In this document: in pieces, positions 32,832-41,121 of the stretch
Layout: each line of letters begins with the position of its first letter
Numbering within the stretch: position 1 is the stretch's first letter
Made by a program: the position numbers and the translations under genes
Assembly (NCBI GenBank): GCA_037200385.1
Contig: JBBCGL010000001.1
Coordinates: 2,805,418-2,869,417 of the forward strand
Reading direction: 5' to 3'
DNA: 64,000 bases
Source: Rhizomicrobium sp.
Lineage (GTDB): Bacteria > Pseudomonadota > Alphaproteobacteria > Micropepsales > Micropepsaceae
Notes under the pieces: generated by a model
Databases searched by the model: none
Told to the model about the DNA's origin: nothing
The model's input: only the letters and a program-made list of their open reading frames with translations

Positions 32832-34391
32832 CTAGGGCATCACGCCGCGCCGATATCGCGGTTCGGGCGGCTTGGTCCGCCGGGTGCGAGCCAGCGCCAG
32901 AGCCTCGGCGAGACGCTCACGTGTTTCGGAGGGCGCGACGACATCGTCGATGTTCGCCTTTGCCGCGGCATGGAAGGCGCCGCTGCTGCGATTGTAGCGA
33001 TCCACAAGCTCGCGCTCATGGGCCTCTCGGTCGGCCGCTTCCTCGATTTCCTGGGCATGTGCGGCGAGCACCGCGCTGCGGGCCGGCAAGGAGCCGAACA
33101 TCGCCCCTGGCCAGGCGAGCACCAGCGTTTGCCCGGAATGTCCACCGCCGCCCATCGCGACGGCGCCATAACCGAAAGCCTTCCGCAACACGACCGTGAT
33201 CCGCGGCACCTCCGCCCAGGCCAGCGCATAGGTCAGCGCAAGACCGGGGCGCAGGGTTCCCTCGCGCTCCGACTGCGGTCCCGGCATGACGCCCGGCACG
33301 TCTTGCAGGAAGATCAGCGGCAGATGATAGGCATTGCACAAGTCGATGAATCGCCGTGCTTTGCGCGCCGCCGCAGCCGTGATCGCGCCCGCCTGCACGA
33401 CAGGCTGATTGGCCAGGATTCCCGCCGGGTGGCCCTCGATGCGTGCGAAACCGACAACCAGCATGCCGGCGAATTCCGGACCGATCTCAAAAAAGCTGGC
33501 CTTGTCGACGATCGCAGCGATCACGCGCTTTACATCGTAGGGCCGACGCATATCCGCGGGAATGACCGTCGCGAGATTCGCCGCAGCATCCATATCCGGG
33601 CCTTCATTTGCGCTGGAAGGCGGCCAAGACCACGCATTGGTCGGCAGATAGGACAGAAACCTTTTCGCCATCGCGATAGCGCTCGCGTCATCCGGTGCGG
33701 CGTTGTCGGCAAGGCCGGAGATGCGGCAATGGATCGAGGCGCCGCCGAGTTCTTCCTTCTCGACGTCCTGACCTGTCGCCGCCTTCACCACCGGCGGGCC
33801 GCCTGCCGCAAGCATGCTGGTTCCTTCGACCATGATGATGAATTCGCACAGGCTGGCGATCAGCGACGAATCACCGGCGCTAGGGCCGGCCACGACCGCA
33901 ACCTGCGGCGCGATCCCGGAATGGCGCGCAATGGCGAAATAGTGAGGGCCTTCCGGCAATCCCTCGCCGATCATCTCCTGGGCCCGAGCGCCCGCGCCGT
34001 CCTGTATCCAGACGACGGGCAGCAATTCGCGGCTTGCCATTTCGATCGCGCGCAATTTCTTGCGCCCATGGACGATGCCGAACGTGCCGCCCAGCACCGT
34101 AAAGTCTTCCGCGACGATACAGACCGGGCGGCCATCGACCGTCGCAAAGCCTGTGACAACCCCGTCGGCCGCGCTGATATCCTCGATAGCCTGCGGCCGT
34201 CCCTGCGCGCCCGAATGAGACGCCAACTGGCCGTATTCGCGAAAGCTGCTCGGATCTGCGAGCATCGCTATACGCTCGCGTGCCGTCGTCTTTCCGCGCG
34301 CATGCTGTTTCGCGACCCGCTCGGAGCCGCCCATGGCGAGTGCTTTTGCGCGGCGCGACGCCAATTCGCGCGGAAGCGAGTCGTCGTCCAT
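32832..34391 (-). CDS. Acyl-CoA carboxylase, carboxyltransferase (beta) subunit
   Basis: A protein of 519 residues in the propionyl-/methylcrotonyl-CoA carboxylase beta family. It transfers the carboxyl group from biotin to an acyl-CoA. ARGKTTARERIAMLADPSSF at the N-terminus, VWIQDGAGARAQEM, LPLIFLQDVPGVMPG and the glycine-rich GAVAMGGGGHSGQT mark the two crotonase-fold halves. No biotin carboxylase or carrier subunit is encoded nearby, so it must use one made elsewhere. Start at ATG 34391, only 7 nt after the stop of the CocE-type hydrolase, indicating an operon that links hydrolysis and CoA metabolism. Confidence 0.9.
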   Translation of the reverse strand: MDDDSLPRELASRRAKALAMGGSERVAKQHARGKTTARERIAMLADPSSFREYGQLASHSGAQGRPQAIEDISAADGVVTGFATVDGRPVCIVAEDFTVLGGTFGIVHGRKKLRAIEMASRELLPVVWIQDGAGARAQEMIGEGLPEGPHYFAIARHSGIAPQVAVVAGPSAGDSSLIASLCEFIIMVEGTSMLAAGGPPVVKAATGQDVEKEELGGASIHCRISGLADNAAPDDASAIAMAKRFLSYLPTNAWSWPPSSANEGPDMDAAANLATVIPADMRRPYDVKRVIAAIVDKASFFEIGPEFAGMLVVGFARIEGHPAGILANQPVVQAGAITAAAARKARRFIDLCNAYHLPLIFLQDVPGVMPGPQSEREGTLRPGLALTYALAWAEVPRITVVLRKAFGYGAVAMGGGGHSGQTLVLAWPGAMFGSLPARSAVLAAHAQEIEEAADREAHERELVDRYNRSSGAFHAAAKANIDDVVAPSETRERLAEALALARTRRTKPPEPRYRRGVMP

Positions 34392-34398
34392 GGCGCGC

Positions 34399-36270
34399 TC
34401 AATCGCGCCAGGGGCGTAGCGCGACCGTGATGGCGCTGGGATGGCGAGCGGACCGCTGAACCCTGAAAACGTCGCTGCCGCCGTCGGAATAGCGGCGGAA
34501 GGTGTCGGCGTCCGCGCCGGCGATCGCGACACGCAAGCGATGACCGGCGCGAATCCGCGCGGCAACCGGAAAGAGCGCGAAGCTGGCTTCGAACACTTGA
34601 CCTGGAATAACGGGCTCGGCATCGGCCCGGCGGAAACTGTGGAAAGGCGCAGACTGCGCATAGGGCAACGATGCAGCCGTCGCAGGCTTGCGGTCTACGG
34701 CACGAAATTCACCTTCCGTCAGATAGCTGACTCGCCCGTCGGGCGCGACATCCTGAAGATAGACGAAGAAGGCGGGGTCTTTGCTCTGGGTCGAGACATA
34801 GAGCGAGACCGTTGGCGTGCCGACGATCTCGGTGTCGGCCGTCATGGCGTCACCTGTATAGAGCAGCAACTTCTTATCGGCGTCGCGCAAATCCGGATAG
34901 GCCGCGGGCTCTCCGATCTGGGTCGTCCAGCGGGTCTTGAGGCCCATCGTGGCCGTGAAGTCCACGGCATAGGCATCTTCACCGTCGCTCGCGTCGGCGC
35001 CGGACGCAGCAAGCGCACCGGAAGGCGCGAAGCGCAAAACTTCCCGCGTGACGTCCGTCGGGGGCCAAGCCTTGGTCGTCTTGTACCGTCCGGTGCCCAA
35101 TACGTAATAGTGGATCTGGCGCCCGATCGGCTTGCCGGCGCGAACCTCGGCGAAGAATTTTCCGATCCCGGCCATTTGGTCGTCAAAGGATGGAATTGGT
35201 GCATGCTGGTCGGGCAGCAGCGGATCGGTAAGCATATCGGCGCCATGGGCGTGACCGCTGAGCCAGACATCCATCGGCACATTCGGCAACGAGCGGTAGC
35301 GCGCCAAGACGGATTCGGCAGTGCCCGCGTCCATCCAGCTTCCCCAATACTGTGTAGGCACTTTCCGAGCGCGAATCGCAGCGAGGTGAGCACCGGACGA
35401 GGAATCGAACATCGAAAAGCCGTTGCGGCCAAGGTCATCGCGGAATTCCGCGTCTTTATAGTCGTCGGGCAACCAGCGCTCGCGCCCGGCGATCGCCTCG
35501 CGGATGAGATTGAAGTCGTCGTCCCCGTCGACCTGCTGCAGGCGTGGCCAGAGTTTGGCGCAGTCGCCGACCCGCAAGGCGCAGTCCAGGTTGAGCGACG
35601 GGTCGATCGAACGGCCGAGATCGCGGCGCAAGGTCTCGCCACCCCATTCGCGCATCATCAATTCGTTGTAGACGCCGCCGGGATTGAACAGATCGAGATA
35701 GGCATCGAAATCCGCTTCGCGGACCACGGCGCCCAAGATGCGGGGACGCGCGCCGGTCGCGATGTCGGCCGTGTCGGCCATATAAGACACCCCCGTGGCG
35801 AGCACCTGACCGTTCGACCAAGGCTGTGATTTGAGATGGGCCACGATGGTGTTCATGTCCGCGACTTCGTCCGGACCGATCTCAACACGCCGTTTGCCGA
35901 AAGACGCGGTCGACCCGCGAGTATCAACCATCGCAACGACATAGCCGGCCGCCACAAAGTCCTTGTAGCGACCGCCTTCGCTGTGGCCGTAGATTCCGGC
36001 GCGACCGTAACGCGTCTGGATCAAGATAACCGGGACCCTTTGGGACGGTGGCTTACCGCCTGGAAAGTACAAGCTGATCGCGATGCGCGTGCCGTCGGGC
36101 ATTTTCAGGTAATAGGCGCGGTCCGACCAACCATCCGGATGTGCGACAGCGGCGACCGGCGAAGAGGGGCTCACGGAATTGGCGAAACTGGCGCCCAACC
36201 ACGCCACCGACACCAGGAGACTCGCGGCCAGCAACGGGAGTGCTCCAAATTTCCGGCCCTGGCGCGACAT
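34399..36270 (-). CDS. Exported CocE/NonD-family hydrolase (X-Pro dipeptidyl-peptidase S15 fold)
   Basis: A protein of 623 residues. The N-terminus (MSRQGRKFGALPLLAASLLV and following Ala/Ser stretch to about residue 30) is a signal peptide. The alpha/beta-hydrolase core has DTRGSTASFG (oxyanion area), nucleophile Ser in ATGVSYMADTADI and a likely His in LSGHAHGAD. A C-terminal jelly-roll domain ends the protein. The family includes cocaine esterase, glutaryl-7-ACA acylase and X-Pro peptidases, all acting on esters or amides. Start at ATG 36270 with GGAGG 5 nt upstream; an ATG 36 nt further up lacks one. A putative operator lies 15 nt upstream. Confidence 0.88.
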   Translation of the reverse strand: MSRQGRKFGALPLLAASLLVSVAWLGASFANSVSPSSPVAAVAHPDGWSDRAYYLKMPDGTRIAISLYFPGGKPPSQRVPVILIQTRYGRAGIYGHSEGGRYKDFVAAGYVVAMVDTRGSTASFGKRRVEIGPDEVADMNTIVAHLKSQPWSNGQVLATGVSYMADTADIATGARPRILGAVVREADFDAYLDLFNPGGVYNELMMREWGGETLRRDLGRSIDPSLNLDCALRVGDCAKLWPRLQQVDGDDDFNLIREAIAGRERWLPDDYKDAEFRDDLGRNGFSMFDSSSGAHLAAIRARKVPTQYWGSWMDAGTAESVLARYRSLPNVPMDVWLSGHAHGADMLTDPLLPDQHAPIPSFDDQMAGIGKFFAEVRAGKPIGRQIHYYVLGTGRYKTTKAWPPTDVTREVLRFAPSGALAASGADASDGEDAYAVDFTATMGLKTRWTTQIGEPAAYPDLRDADKKLLLYTGDAMTADTEIVGTPTVSLYVSTQSKDPAFFVYLQDVAPDGRVSYLTEGEFRAVDRKPATAASLPYAQSAPFHSFRRADAEPVIPGQVFEASFALFPVAARIRAGHRLRVAIAGADADTFRRYSDGGSDVFRVQRSARHPSAITVALRPWRD

Positions 36271-36285
36271 CTCGCCCTCCAAATA

Positions 36286-36299
36286 TGATACTAAACTCA
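36286..36299. promoter_or_regulatory. Putative operator, TGAT-N6-CTCA
   Basis: Imperfect inverted repeat in the divergent region between the exported hydrolase and the serine hydrolase. Read on the minus strand it is GTGAG-N6-ATCA, whose left half equals that of the perfect palindrome at 39696. A member of the TGA-N8-TCA set in this region; it would overlap the 5' leader of the hydrolase gene. Confidence 0.4.
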
Positions 36300-36425
36300 C
36301 TTTCATAAGTGTGGGAGACCACGGGGCTCTTTGTCAATGCGGTGCCAACTACGCCGAGCCGCCACGCAGGTAGAACAATACCTATCCGACGGCCCGGCTC
36401 ATACCGACGCAATATGCCAGAAACA

Positions 36426-36439
36426 TGATTGTTATGTCA
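36426..36439. promoter_or_regulatory. Putative operator, TGAT-N6-GTCA
   Basis: Same half-sites as at 39718 and 45804. The following bases (GTCAG then T5 GGG) match those after the 45804 site with one extra base there. The distance from its end to the start codon at 36501 is 61 nt, exactly as for the 45804 site and its gene. Confidence 0.5.
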
Positions 36440-36500
36440 GTTTTTGGGTGGTACGAACGTCTTCTGTCCCAGACGCCGCCTTTTGAGCAAAGGATCCATC

Positions 36501-37931
36501 ATGAATTTCCGCCTTTTGCGGTTGTCCGCCCTGCTGGTGACGGTGCTTGCTGTCGGTGCGGCCGGCGCCGCTCCTTTGAAGAACAAGCAGAAAGGCGATG
36601 ACGCATCGCTGGGGGCCATCGACGCGATCGTTGCCGATGCGCTGGTCCAGGGGCCTTATCCCGGCGTCGAGATCGCCATCGAGCGGCATGGCAAAATCAT
36701 TGCCGATAAGGGCTACGGTTTCGCCGATCTCGAGCGTAACGTGCCGGTGCGTGCCGACACGATCTTCCAGATCGGATCGATCACAAAGTCCTTCACCGCC
36801 CTTGCCATCATGCAGCTGGTAGATGCCGGCAAGCTCTCACTGGATGCGAAGATCGGCGATGTCCTGCCTGCTCTGCCGCAGCCGGCGCACGACCTGAAAA
36901 TCCGAAATCTGCTCAACCATACGTCCGGGCTTCAGAACTATACGGAGCTGAAGGATTTCCCGCTGCACTCGCAGGACCCCACGACGCGGGACAAGATGGT
37001 CGCCGCCTTCGCGACGAAGGACCTTCTGTTTCCGCCCGGGACGGGCTGGAGCTATTCCAATTCCGGCCTCTACCTGCTTGGCCTGGTGATCGAGAAGGTC
37101 TCCGGCGTCGACTACCCGACATATCTGCGGACGCATGTCTTCGAGCCGTTCGGCATGACCTCGACGTCCATTCCGGACTGGCAGACCGTGCTGAAGCGCC
37201 GCGCGGCCGGGTACAGCTTCGACGGCAAGGTGTTCCAGAACGCGCAACGTTATGATTGGGTCGTTCCCTTCTCGGCGGGCGCCATCGCCTCGACCGCGGG
37301 CGATCTAATCAGATATCGCCACGGTGTCTTCGCCTCGGCCGCAACGTCACAGCACGTTCGCGACCTGATCCTCACGCTCGACCCCTTGGCTGACGGCACC
37401 CCGCTGCCCTACGCGCTGGGCTGTCTGGTGCTGGGCGACTTCGAGGGACATCGGAAGATTTCGCACTCCGGCGACATCTTCGGCTTCGCCGCGCACTATG
37501 CGTATTATCCCAAGGACGATCTCACCATCGTTGTGCTGACCAATCACCAAGGCGCAAGCTTTCCACCGTCGACCATCGAACGAAAGATTGCCCGTGTGAT
37601 GCTCGGCATCCCGGCGCGCAGGTCGGCCGACTTGCCGCTGACGGCGGACGAAGCAAAGGCCTTCGAAGGCGATTACGCGCTGGCTCTGCATTTCGGCGCC
37701 GCCAAGCTGGGCTTTGCCTATGCCGACGGCAAGCTGGCAGTGACTCTAGGTGGGCTTGGTGGCGGCGGACCGACCATTCCGCTGCGCTATCAGGGCAATG
37801 GTGTGTTCCTGTCGCCCCAAAATAGCGAAGACAGCTTCGTCTTCGCACGTCGCGCGGACGGCAAATCCGGCGTGGTCATGACTTACTACGACGCCGAAAA
37901 TCCGGGCGTAAAGCTGGACAGCAGCAACTGA
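36501..37931 (+). CDS. Exported serine hydrolase, class C beta-lactamase/DD-peptidase fold
   Basis: A protein of 476 residues with signal peptide (MNFRLLRLSALLVTVLAVGA, cleavage after about residue 24). The active-site S-x-x-K is in GSITKSFTAL, the Y-x-N in WSYSNSGLY, and the third box is HSGDIFG. A C-terminal lipocalin-like domain (about 380-476) is present. Members hydrolyse D-Ala amides, esters, aminoacyl amides or linear peptides; MlrB of microcystin breakdown belongs to this family, but at about 12% longer. Start ATG 36501 follows AAAGGA at 7 nt. Monocistronic, ended by a hairpin at 37940. Confidence 0.92.
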   Translation: MNFRLLRLSALLVTVLAVGAAGAAPLKNKQKGDDASLGAIDAIVADALVQGPYPGVEIAIERHGKIIADKGYGFADLERNVPVRADTIFQIGSITKSFTALAIMQLVDAGKLSLDAKIGDVLPALPQPAHDLKIRNLLNHTSGLQNYTELKDFPLHSQDPTTRDKMVAAFATKDLLFPPGTGWSYSNSGLYLLGLVIEKVSGVDYPTYLRTHVFEPFGMTSTSIPDWQTVLKRRAAGYSFDGKVFQNAQRYDWVVPFSAGAIASTAGDLIRYRHGVFASAATSQHVRDLILTLDPLADGTPLPYALGCLVLGDFEGHRKISHSGDIFGFAAHYAYYPKDDLTIVVLTNHQGASFPPSTIERKIARVMLGIPARRSADLPLTADEAKAFEGDYALALHFGAAKLGFAYADGKLAVTLGGLGGGGPTIPLRYQGNGVFLSPQNSEDSFVFARRADGKSGVVMTYYDAENPGVKLDSSN

Positions 37932-37939
37932 AGAGGAAA

Positions 37940-37955
37940 GCCCGCGCGAGCGGGC
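37940..37955. terminator. Intrinsic terminator between convergent genes
   Basis: Stem GCCCGC-GCGA-GCGGGC directly after the serine hydrolase stop, with A-rich sequence to the left and ATCTTCT to the right, so it could end transcription from both sides. Confidence 0.6.
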
Positions 37956-37960
37956 ATCTT

Positions 37961-38785
37961 CTATCCCAGCGTCGGCGCCAGCGTCGTGAGGAATTGCATG
38001 ATGCGGTTGAGGGTGACCGCATCCTTCGCATCGAAGCGCACACCGCAAGCGCCGACACGCACAAACCCCGGCAGATAGCAAAAGAGCTCGGCAGCCAGCG
38101 GTGCCTTAAACGTCACTTCCGCGTGAAAGGGTGGTTCCGGCGAAAAAGGTTTGGTGTCCGTCGACCGGCGCAGGGCGGCACCTGCCGCGGCCCGCAGCTC
38201 GCGTTCGACGAGCATGGGCGTTTTCGAGTGCACCGAAAAATATCCGGTCGAGCGCTTGGTCACCACGGATTCGAGGCCGCCGAGCAACCGAGCGGTCTCG
38301 GCGATGAAGACGTCGTCACCGCTCATCAAGGTGATGGGCACACCAAACTGACCGGCGACGGCAGCGCTGAGACCGGCTTCAGACAGATCTAGGCCGTTAA
38401 TCTTGAGCGCGTGCAGCCCCCGACTCGACAATGTATGCGCCAGCGTACCGCCGGGCGACGCAGCTCCTGCGTGATAGCCGAGAAGGAAGGCGCAGGCAAA
38501 GGTGCCGCTTTCGATGCCCTGCATCATGCCGAGCGGGCGCGGCCAGCTGCGCACCAGTTCCGTGTCCTCCGCAAAGCGCTCCGGGATGAGGTTGAGGCCG
38601 CTGCCATGCGAGTCGCTGACGACAAAACCCGTCGCCCCATTCGCGCGAGCGCCTGCGATCGCGGCCAGCACCTCGCCCGTCATGCGCTCGCGGGCCCTGT
38701 GGAAATCAAAGCCCACAGTGCCGGTCTCCTCACGCGAGGTCACCGCTGCAATGCCCTCGATGTCGGCGGAAATGTAGACCCTCAC
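37961..38785 (-). CDS. M55-family D-aminopeptidase (DppA-like)
   Basis: A protein of 274 residues, the size of Bacillus DppA, which removes N-terminal D-amino acids from D-Ala-type peptides. The zinc ligands of the family can be seen: Asp and Glu in YISADIEGI, His in VSDSHGSGLNL, His in LLGYHAGAAS and Glu in LDLSEAGLSAA; the catalytic His is in GTLAHTLSS. Start chosen at GTG 38785, which overlaps the stop of the PhyH gene as GTGA and gives the usual M-R-V-Y-I-S-A-D-I-E-G; ATG 38803 is an alternative. Second gene of a coupled pair with the dioxygenase. Confidence 0.9.
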   Translation of the reverse strand: MRVYISADIEGIAAVTSREETGTVGFDFHRARERMTGEVLAAIAGARANGATGFVVSDSHGSGLNLIPERFAEDTELVRSWPRPLGMMQGIESGTFACAFLLGYHAGAASPGGTLAHTLSSRGLHALKINGLDLSEAGLSAAVAGQFGVPITLMSGDDVFIAETARLLGGLESVVTKRSTGYFSVHSKTPMLVERELRAAAGAALRRSTDTKPFSPEPPFHAEVTFKAPLAAELFCYLPGFVRVGACGVRFDAKDAVTLNRIMQFLTTLAPTLG

Positions 38786-39591
38786 GCGTCTGGACTCGAC
38801 CATATTGGTGGAAACGATTCGCAATCCATGCGATCGCCGTGTTTCAGACCGGGGTCCGTCGTCGGAATGGCGGTCTCACCTTCCCGAATGCAATAGCGCG
38901 CATCGTCGCCGGTCCAGCGCGTTGCCAATGCGCGCCGCCGGCGTCCGAGACTGGAATTGCCGCGTGCGCCGTGAACGATCATCGCCTGGAATACAAGACA
39001 ATCACCCGGCTCCATGTCCCAGGAGAGAATACGGTGCTTGTCTCGCTCGGCATCGATGTCCGGCAGCTTCGGCAGATCGCGACCTTCGTAGGGAGACCCG
39101 TCCTTGAAGTGCTGAGGGATGTATTCCCGCCCCCAACGATGGCTGCCGGCGATATACTCGACGCTGGTTTCGCGATCGACGACATCGAGAGGCAGCCAGA
39201 TCGAACACACTTGCCGGCCCGAGACAGCCCAATAGGGTTGATCCTGGTGCCAAGGCGTCTTGTCGCCAGTGCCGGGTTCCTTGACCAGCAACTGGTCGTA
39301 GAAGAAATTCACCCGCTTCGCGCGCATGATGAGGCCCGTGATTTCAGCGGCGGGACTTTCGAACACGAAGCGGCGAAACGGCTCATGGCGCCGCCAGATG
39401 TCCAGATCGCCGAAGAAACGGCCTGGCGCCCCGGGCGCGGTATACTCGCCCGCATGCGGCCCCGGCTCGGCCATCGCAACTTCGGTCGCCTCGCGGAGCG
39501 TCTCGATCCAGTGCGCGGCAAAGGCATTGCGCAGGCAGACCACGCCATCGGTTTCATAGGCCGTGCGCGCGGCATCGTCGATAACGTTCAT
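38782..39591 (-). CDS. Phytanoyl-CoA dioxygenase (PhyH) family Fe(II)/2-oxoglutarate oxygenase
   Basis: A protein of 269 residues. The iron-binding motif is in TPWHQDQPYW (H-x-D), and the distal His is in MIVHGARGNSS. KRVNFFYDQLLVKEPGTGDK is typical of the family. Such enzymes hydroxylate unactivated carbons, including fatty acyl-CoA, amino acids and peptide side chains. ATG 39591 follows GGAGG at 5 nt. The stop overlaps the D-aminopeptidase start by 4 nt, so both are probably made together. The intergenic region towards the TetR gene carries two putative operators. Confidence 0.9.
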   Translation of the reverse strand: MNVIDDAARTAYETDGVVCLRNAFAAHWIETLREATEVAMAEPGPHAGEYTAPGAPGRFFGDLDIWRRHEPFRRFVFESPAAEITGLIMRAKRVNFFYDQLLVKEPGTGDKTPWHQDQPYWAVSGRQVCSIWLPLDVVDRETSVEYIAGSHRWGREYIPQHFKDGSPYEGRDLPKLPDIDAERDKHRILSWDMEPGDCLVFQAMIVHGARGNSSLGRRRRALATRWTGDDARYCIREGETAIPTTDPGLKHGDRMDCESFPPIWSSPDA

Positions 39592-39695
39592 ATGGCCTCC
39601 GGAATTCAGTTTTCCCAGATTGCTTTGCACGCCACAGGACCTCCCGCCGCGGCCGGGAATTTTCATATGTGCGTTCAAAGTGTTGAACAACGAAA

Positions 39696-39711
39696 GTGAG
39701 GCTAGCCTCAC
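39696..39711. promoter_or_regulatory. Perfect 16-bp palindrome GTGAGGCTAGCCTCAC, putative TetR operator
   Basis: Fully symmetric; half-sites TGAG-N6-CTCA equal those at 49243 and 55778. It lies in the divergent promoter region between the PhyH/D-aminopeptidase pair and the TetR gene at 39829. A smaller inverted repeat TTCAA-N4-TTGAA (39674-39687) lies next to it. Confidence 0.65.
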
Positions 39712-39717
39712 AATAGA

Positions 39718-39731
39718 TGATTGTGACGTCA
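39718..39731. promoter_or_regulatory. Putative operator, TGAT-N6-GTCA
   Basis: Begins 6 bp after the palindrome at 39696. It contains the 8-bp palindrome TGACGTCA and has the same half-sites as those at 36426 and 45804. Two sites side by side suggest cooperative binding of a TetR dimer pair. Confidence 0.45.
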
Positions 39732-39828
39732 TATTCTTTTCTGTCAAGCCAAGTGCTATGAACAGCGACTCGAACACGGCGCGGATCGCGTCATCCGCAT
39801 CTCCCGTTTCTGCAGGTGATCGCCCACT

Positions 39829-40623
39829 ATGACGGATAGAAAACCGCGCCCAGCCACCCTCGCCGTGCAAGGTGCCGGCATGAGGGCCGATGCATTCAAA
39901 TTCAGCGACGTCGAAGCGCGGCGTCAGCGCGAACTGCCAAACCGCCGTAAGGGAGAGCGCACGCGTGACGCCTTGAAACTCGCGGCGATCGAAGTCCTGG
40001 GCGATACCGGCTATCACGACATGCGTCTCAGTGACATCTGCGAACGGGCGCAGGTCTCTCCGGCAACTTTCTACATCTACTTCGAGAACAAGACGGTGAT
40101 CACCGTGGAGGTGCTTACCGAGTTTCTCGACGCGTTATACGACATGGAGCAGCTACCCGGCACGGTGAACACCGCGTTCGGCGTGATCTGCAGTGCCAAC
40201 CGGCGTTGGCTGCGGGCCGCGCGCGCCAATTCCGGTCTGTTCCGCTGTGTCTACCAGCTCGGCGACGAAATTCCCGAATTCAACCAACTCATGCAGCGCG
40301 CCAATTTCCGGTGGTACAAGCGGGTGGCCGCGAGTGTCGCCAAACGCTTTCCTGGCGCGGATCCGGGCGAGTCCGTCGTCCTGCTGGCGGCCTACGGCCT
40401 CGGCGCCATCCTCGACGAGATCGCGCGCAAGCTCGTCGTCTATCCCGATCCGCACTTCCTCGCCGCTCTGGAAGACGAGAGGTTGAGCGACGACGACTTG
40501 GCCGAGTTCATCTCGGTGCTCTGGTATCGCGCGATCTATGGCGCCAACCCACCGGACGCGCTCAAATCCCCGACCGCGCAGAAACTGAGGAAGATCGTCC
40601 TCCAGCCCGGCACGGCGCGATAG
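39829..40623 (+). CDS. TetR-family regulator (paralogue of the one at 48456)
   Basis: A protein of 264 residues. About 40 N-terminal residues precede the HTH domain (KGERTRDALKLAAIEVLG; RLSDICERAQVSPATFYIYF). The ligand-binding part shares many blocks with the TetR protein at 48456-49226, among them NRRW, RAN-GL-RC, QLGDE, QR-N--WY and RKLVVYPDP. An ATG at 39880 is a possible shorter start. It is divergent from the PhyH/D-aminopeptidase genes over two operator-like sites and convergent with the TRAP genes (6-nt gap). A local repressor of the catabolic region is the likely role. Confidence 0.9.
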   Translation: MTDRKPRPATLAVQGAGMRADAFKFSDVEARRQRELPNRRKGERTRDALKLAAIEVLGDTGYHDMRLSDICERAQVSPATFYIYFENKTVITVEVLTEFLDALYDMEQLPGTVNTAFGVICSANRRWLRAARANSGLFRCVYQLGDEIPEFNQLMQRANFRWYKRVAASVAKRFPGADPGESVVLLAAYGLGAILDEIARKLVVYPDPHFLAALEDERLSDDDLAEFISVLWYRAIYGANPPDALKSPTAQKLRKIVLQPGTAR

Positions 40624-40629
40624 GGCCGC

Positions 40630-41121
40630 TCAGACAGGCTGTTCCTCGCAAAAGGGCTGGACGAGCTTCGCCACGGCATGGAACGCGATGATCGCCGCCA
40701 TCAGCGGCACGATCGACTCGACCAGCGCCAGCGGCAGCCGCGTCGATTCGGTCACGCGGATGGACGCGCGCTCCAGGAAATCCGGGCCGAAATAGATGAA
40801 CGGAGCGACGAAGATCAACACCGCGGCCATCCGCACCGGCAGAAGCCGCCGCCCGGTACGCGAAGGGCCCACCCAGGATACGAGAACCGGATCGGCGCCA
40901 CGCCGGAAGGAAACCGTCGCGCCCAACAGCGCGCTCCACACCATCGCATAGCGCGCGATCTCCTCTGTCCATTGCGGCGGCGCGGAAAAGCCGTAGCGTG
41001 CCACGACCTGGATCGCGACCATCACGATCATCACGAGCATGAAGACGCAAGCCGCCAGGAGACAGAGACGATCGATAGCATGGCTCAACCGCACGGTCAG
41101 CCTGCAAAAGGCACGCAGCAT
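40630..41121 (-). CDS. TRAP transporter small membrane subunit (DctQ type)
   Basis: A protein of 163 residues with four predicted membrane helices, the second half of the first being LLAACVFMLVMIVMVAIQVV, followed by the typical RYGFSAPPQWTEEIARYAM. It joins the large permease to form the translocation channel. Its ATG shares one nucleotide with the stop of the binding-protein gene (TGATG). Last gene of the TBDR-DctM-DctP-DctQ series. Confidence 0.9.
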   Translation of the reverse strand: MLRAFCRLTVRLSHAIDRLCLLAACVFMLVMIVMVAIQVVARYGFSAPPQWTEEIARYAMVWSALLGATVSFRRGADPVLVSWVGPSRTGRRLLPVRMAAVLIFVAPFIYFGPDFLERASIRVTESTRLPLALVESIVPLMAAIIAFHAVAKLVQPFCEEQPV

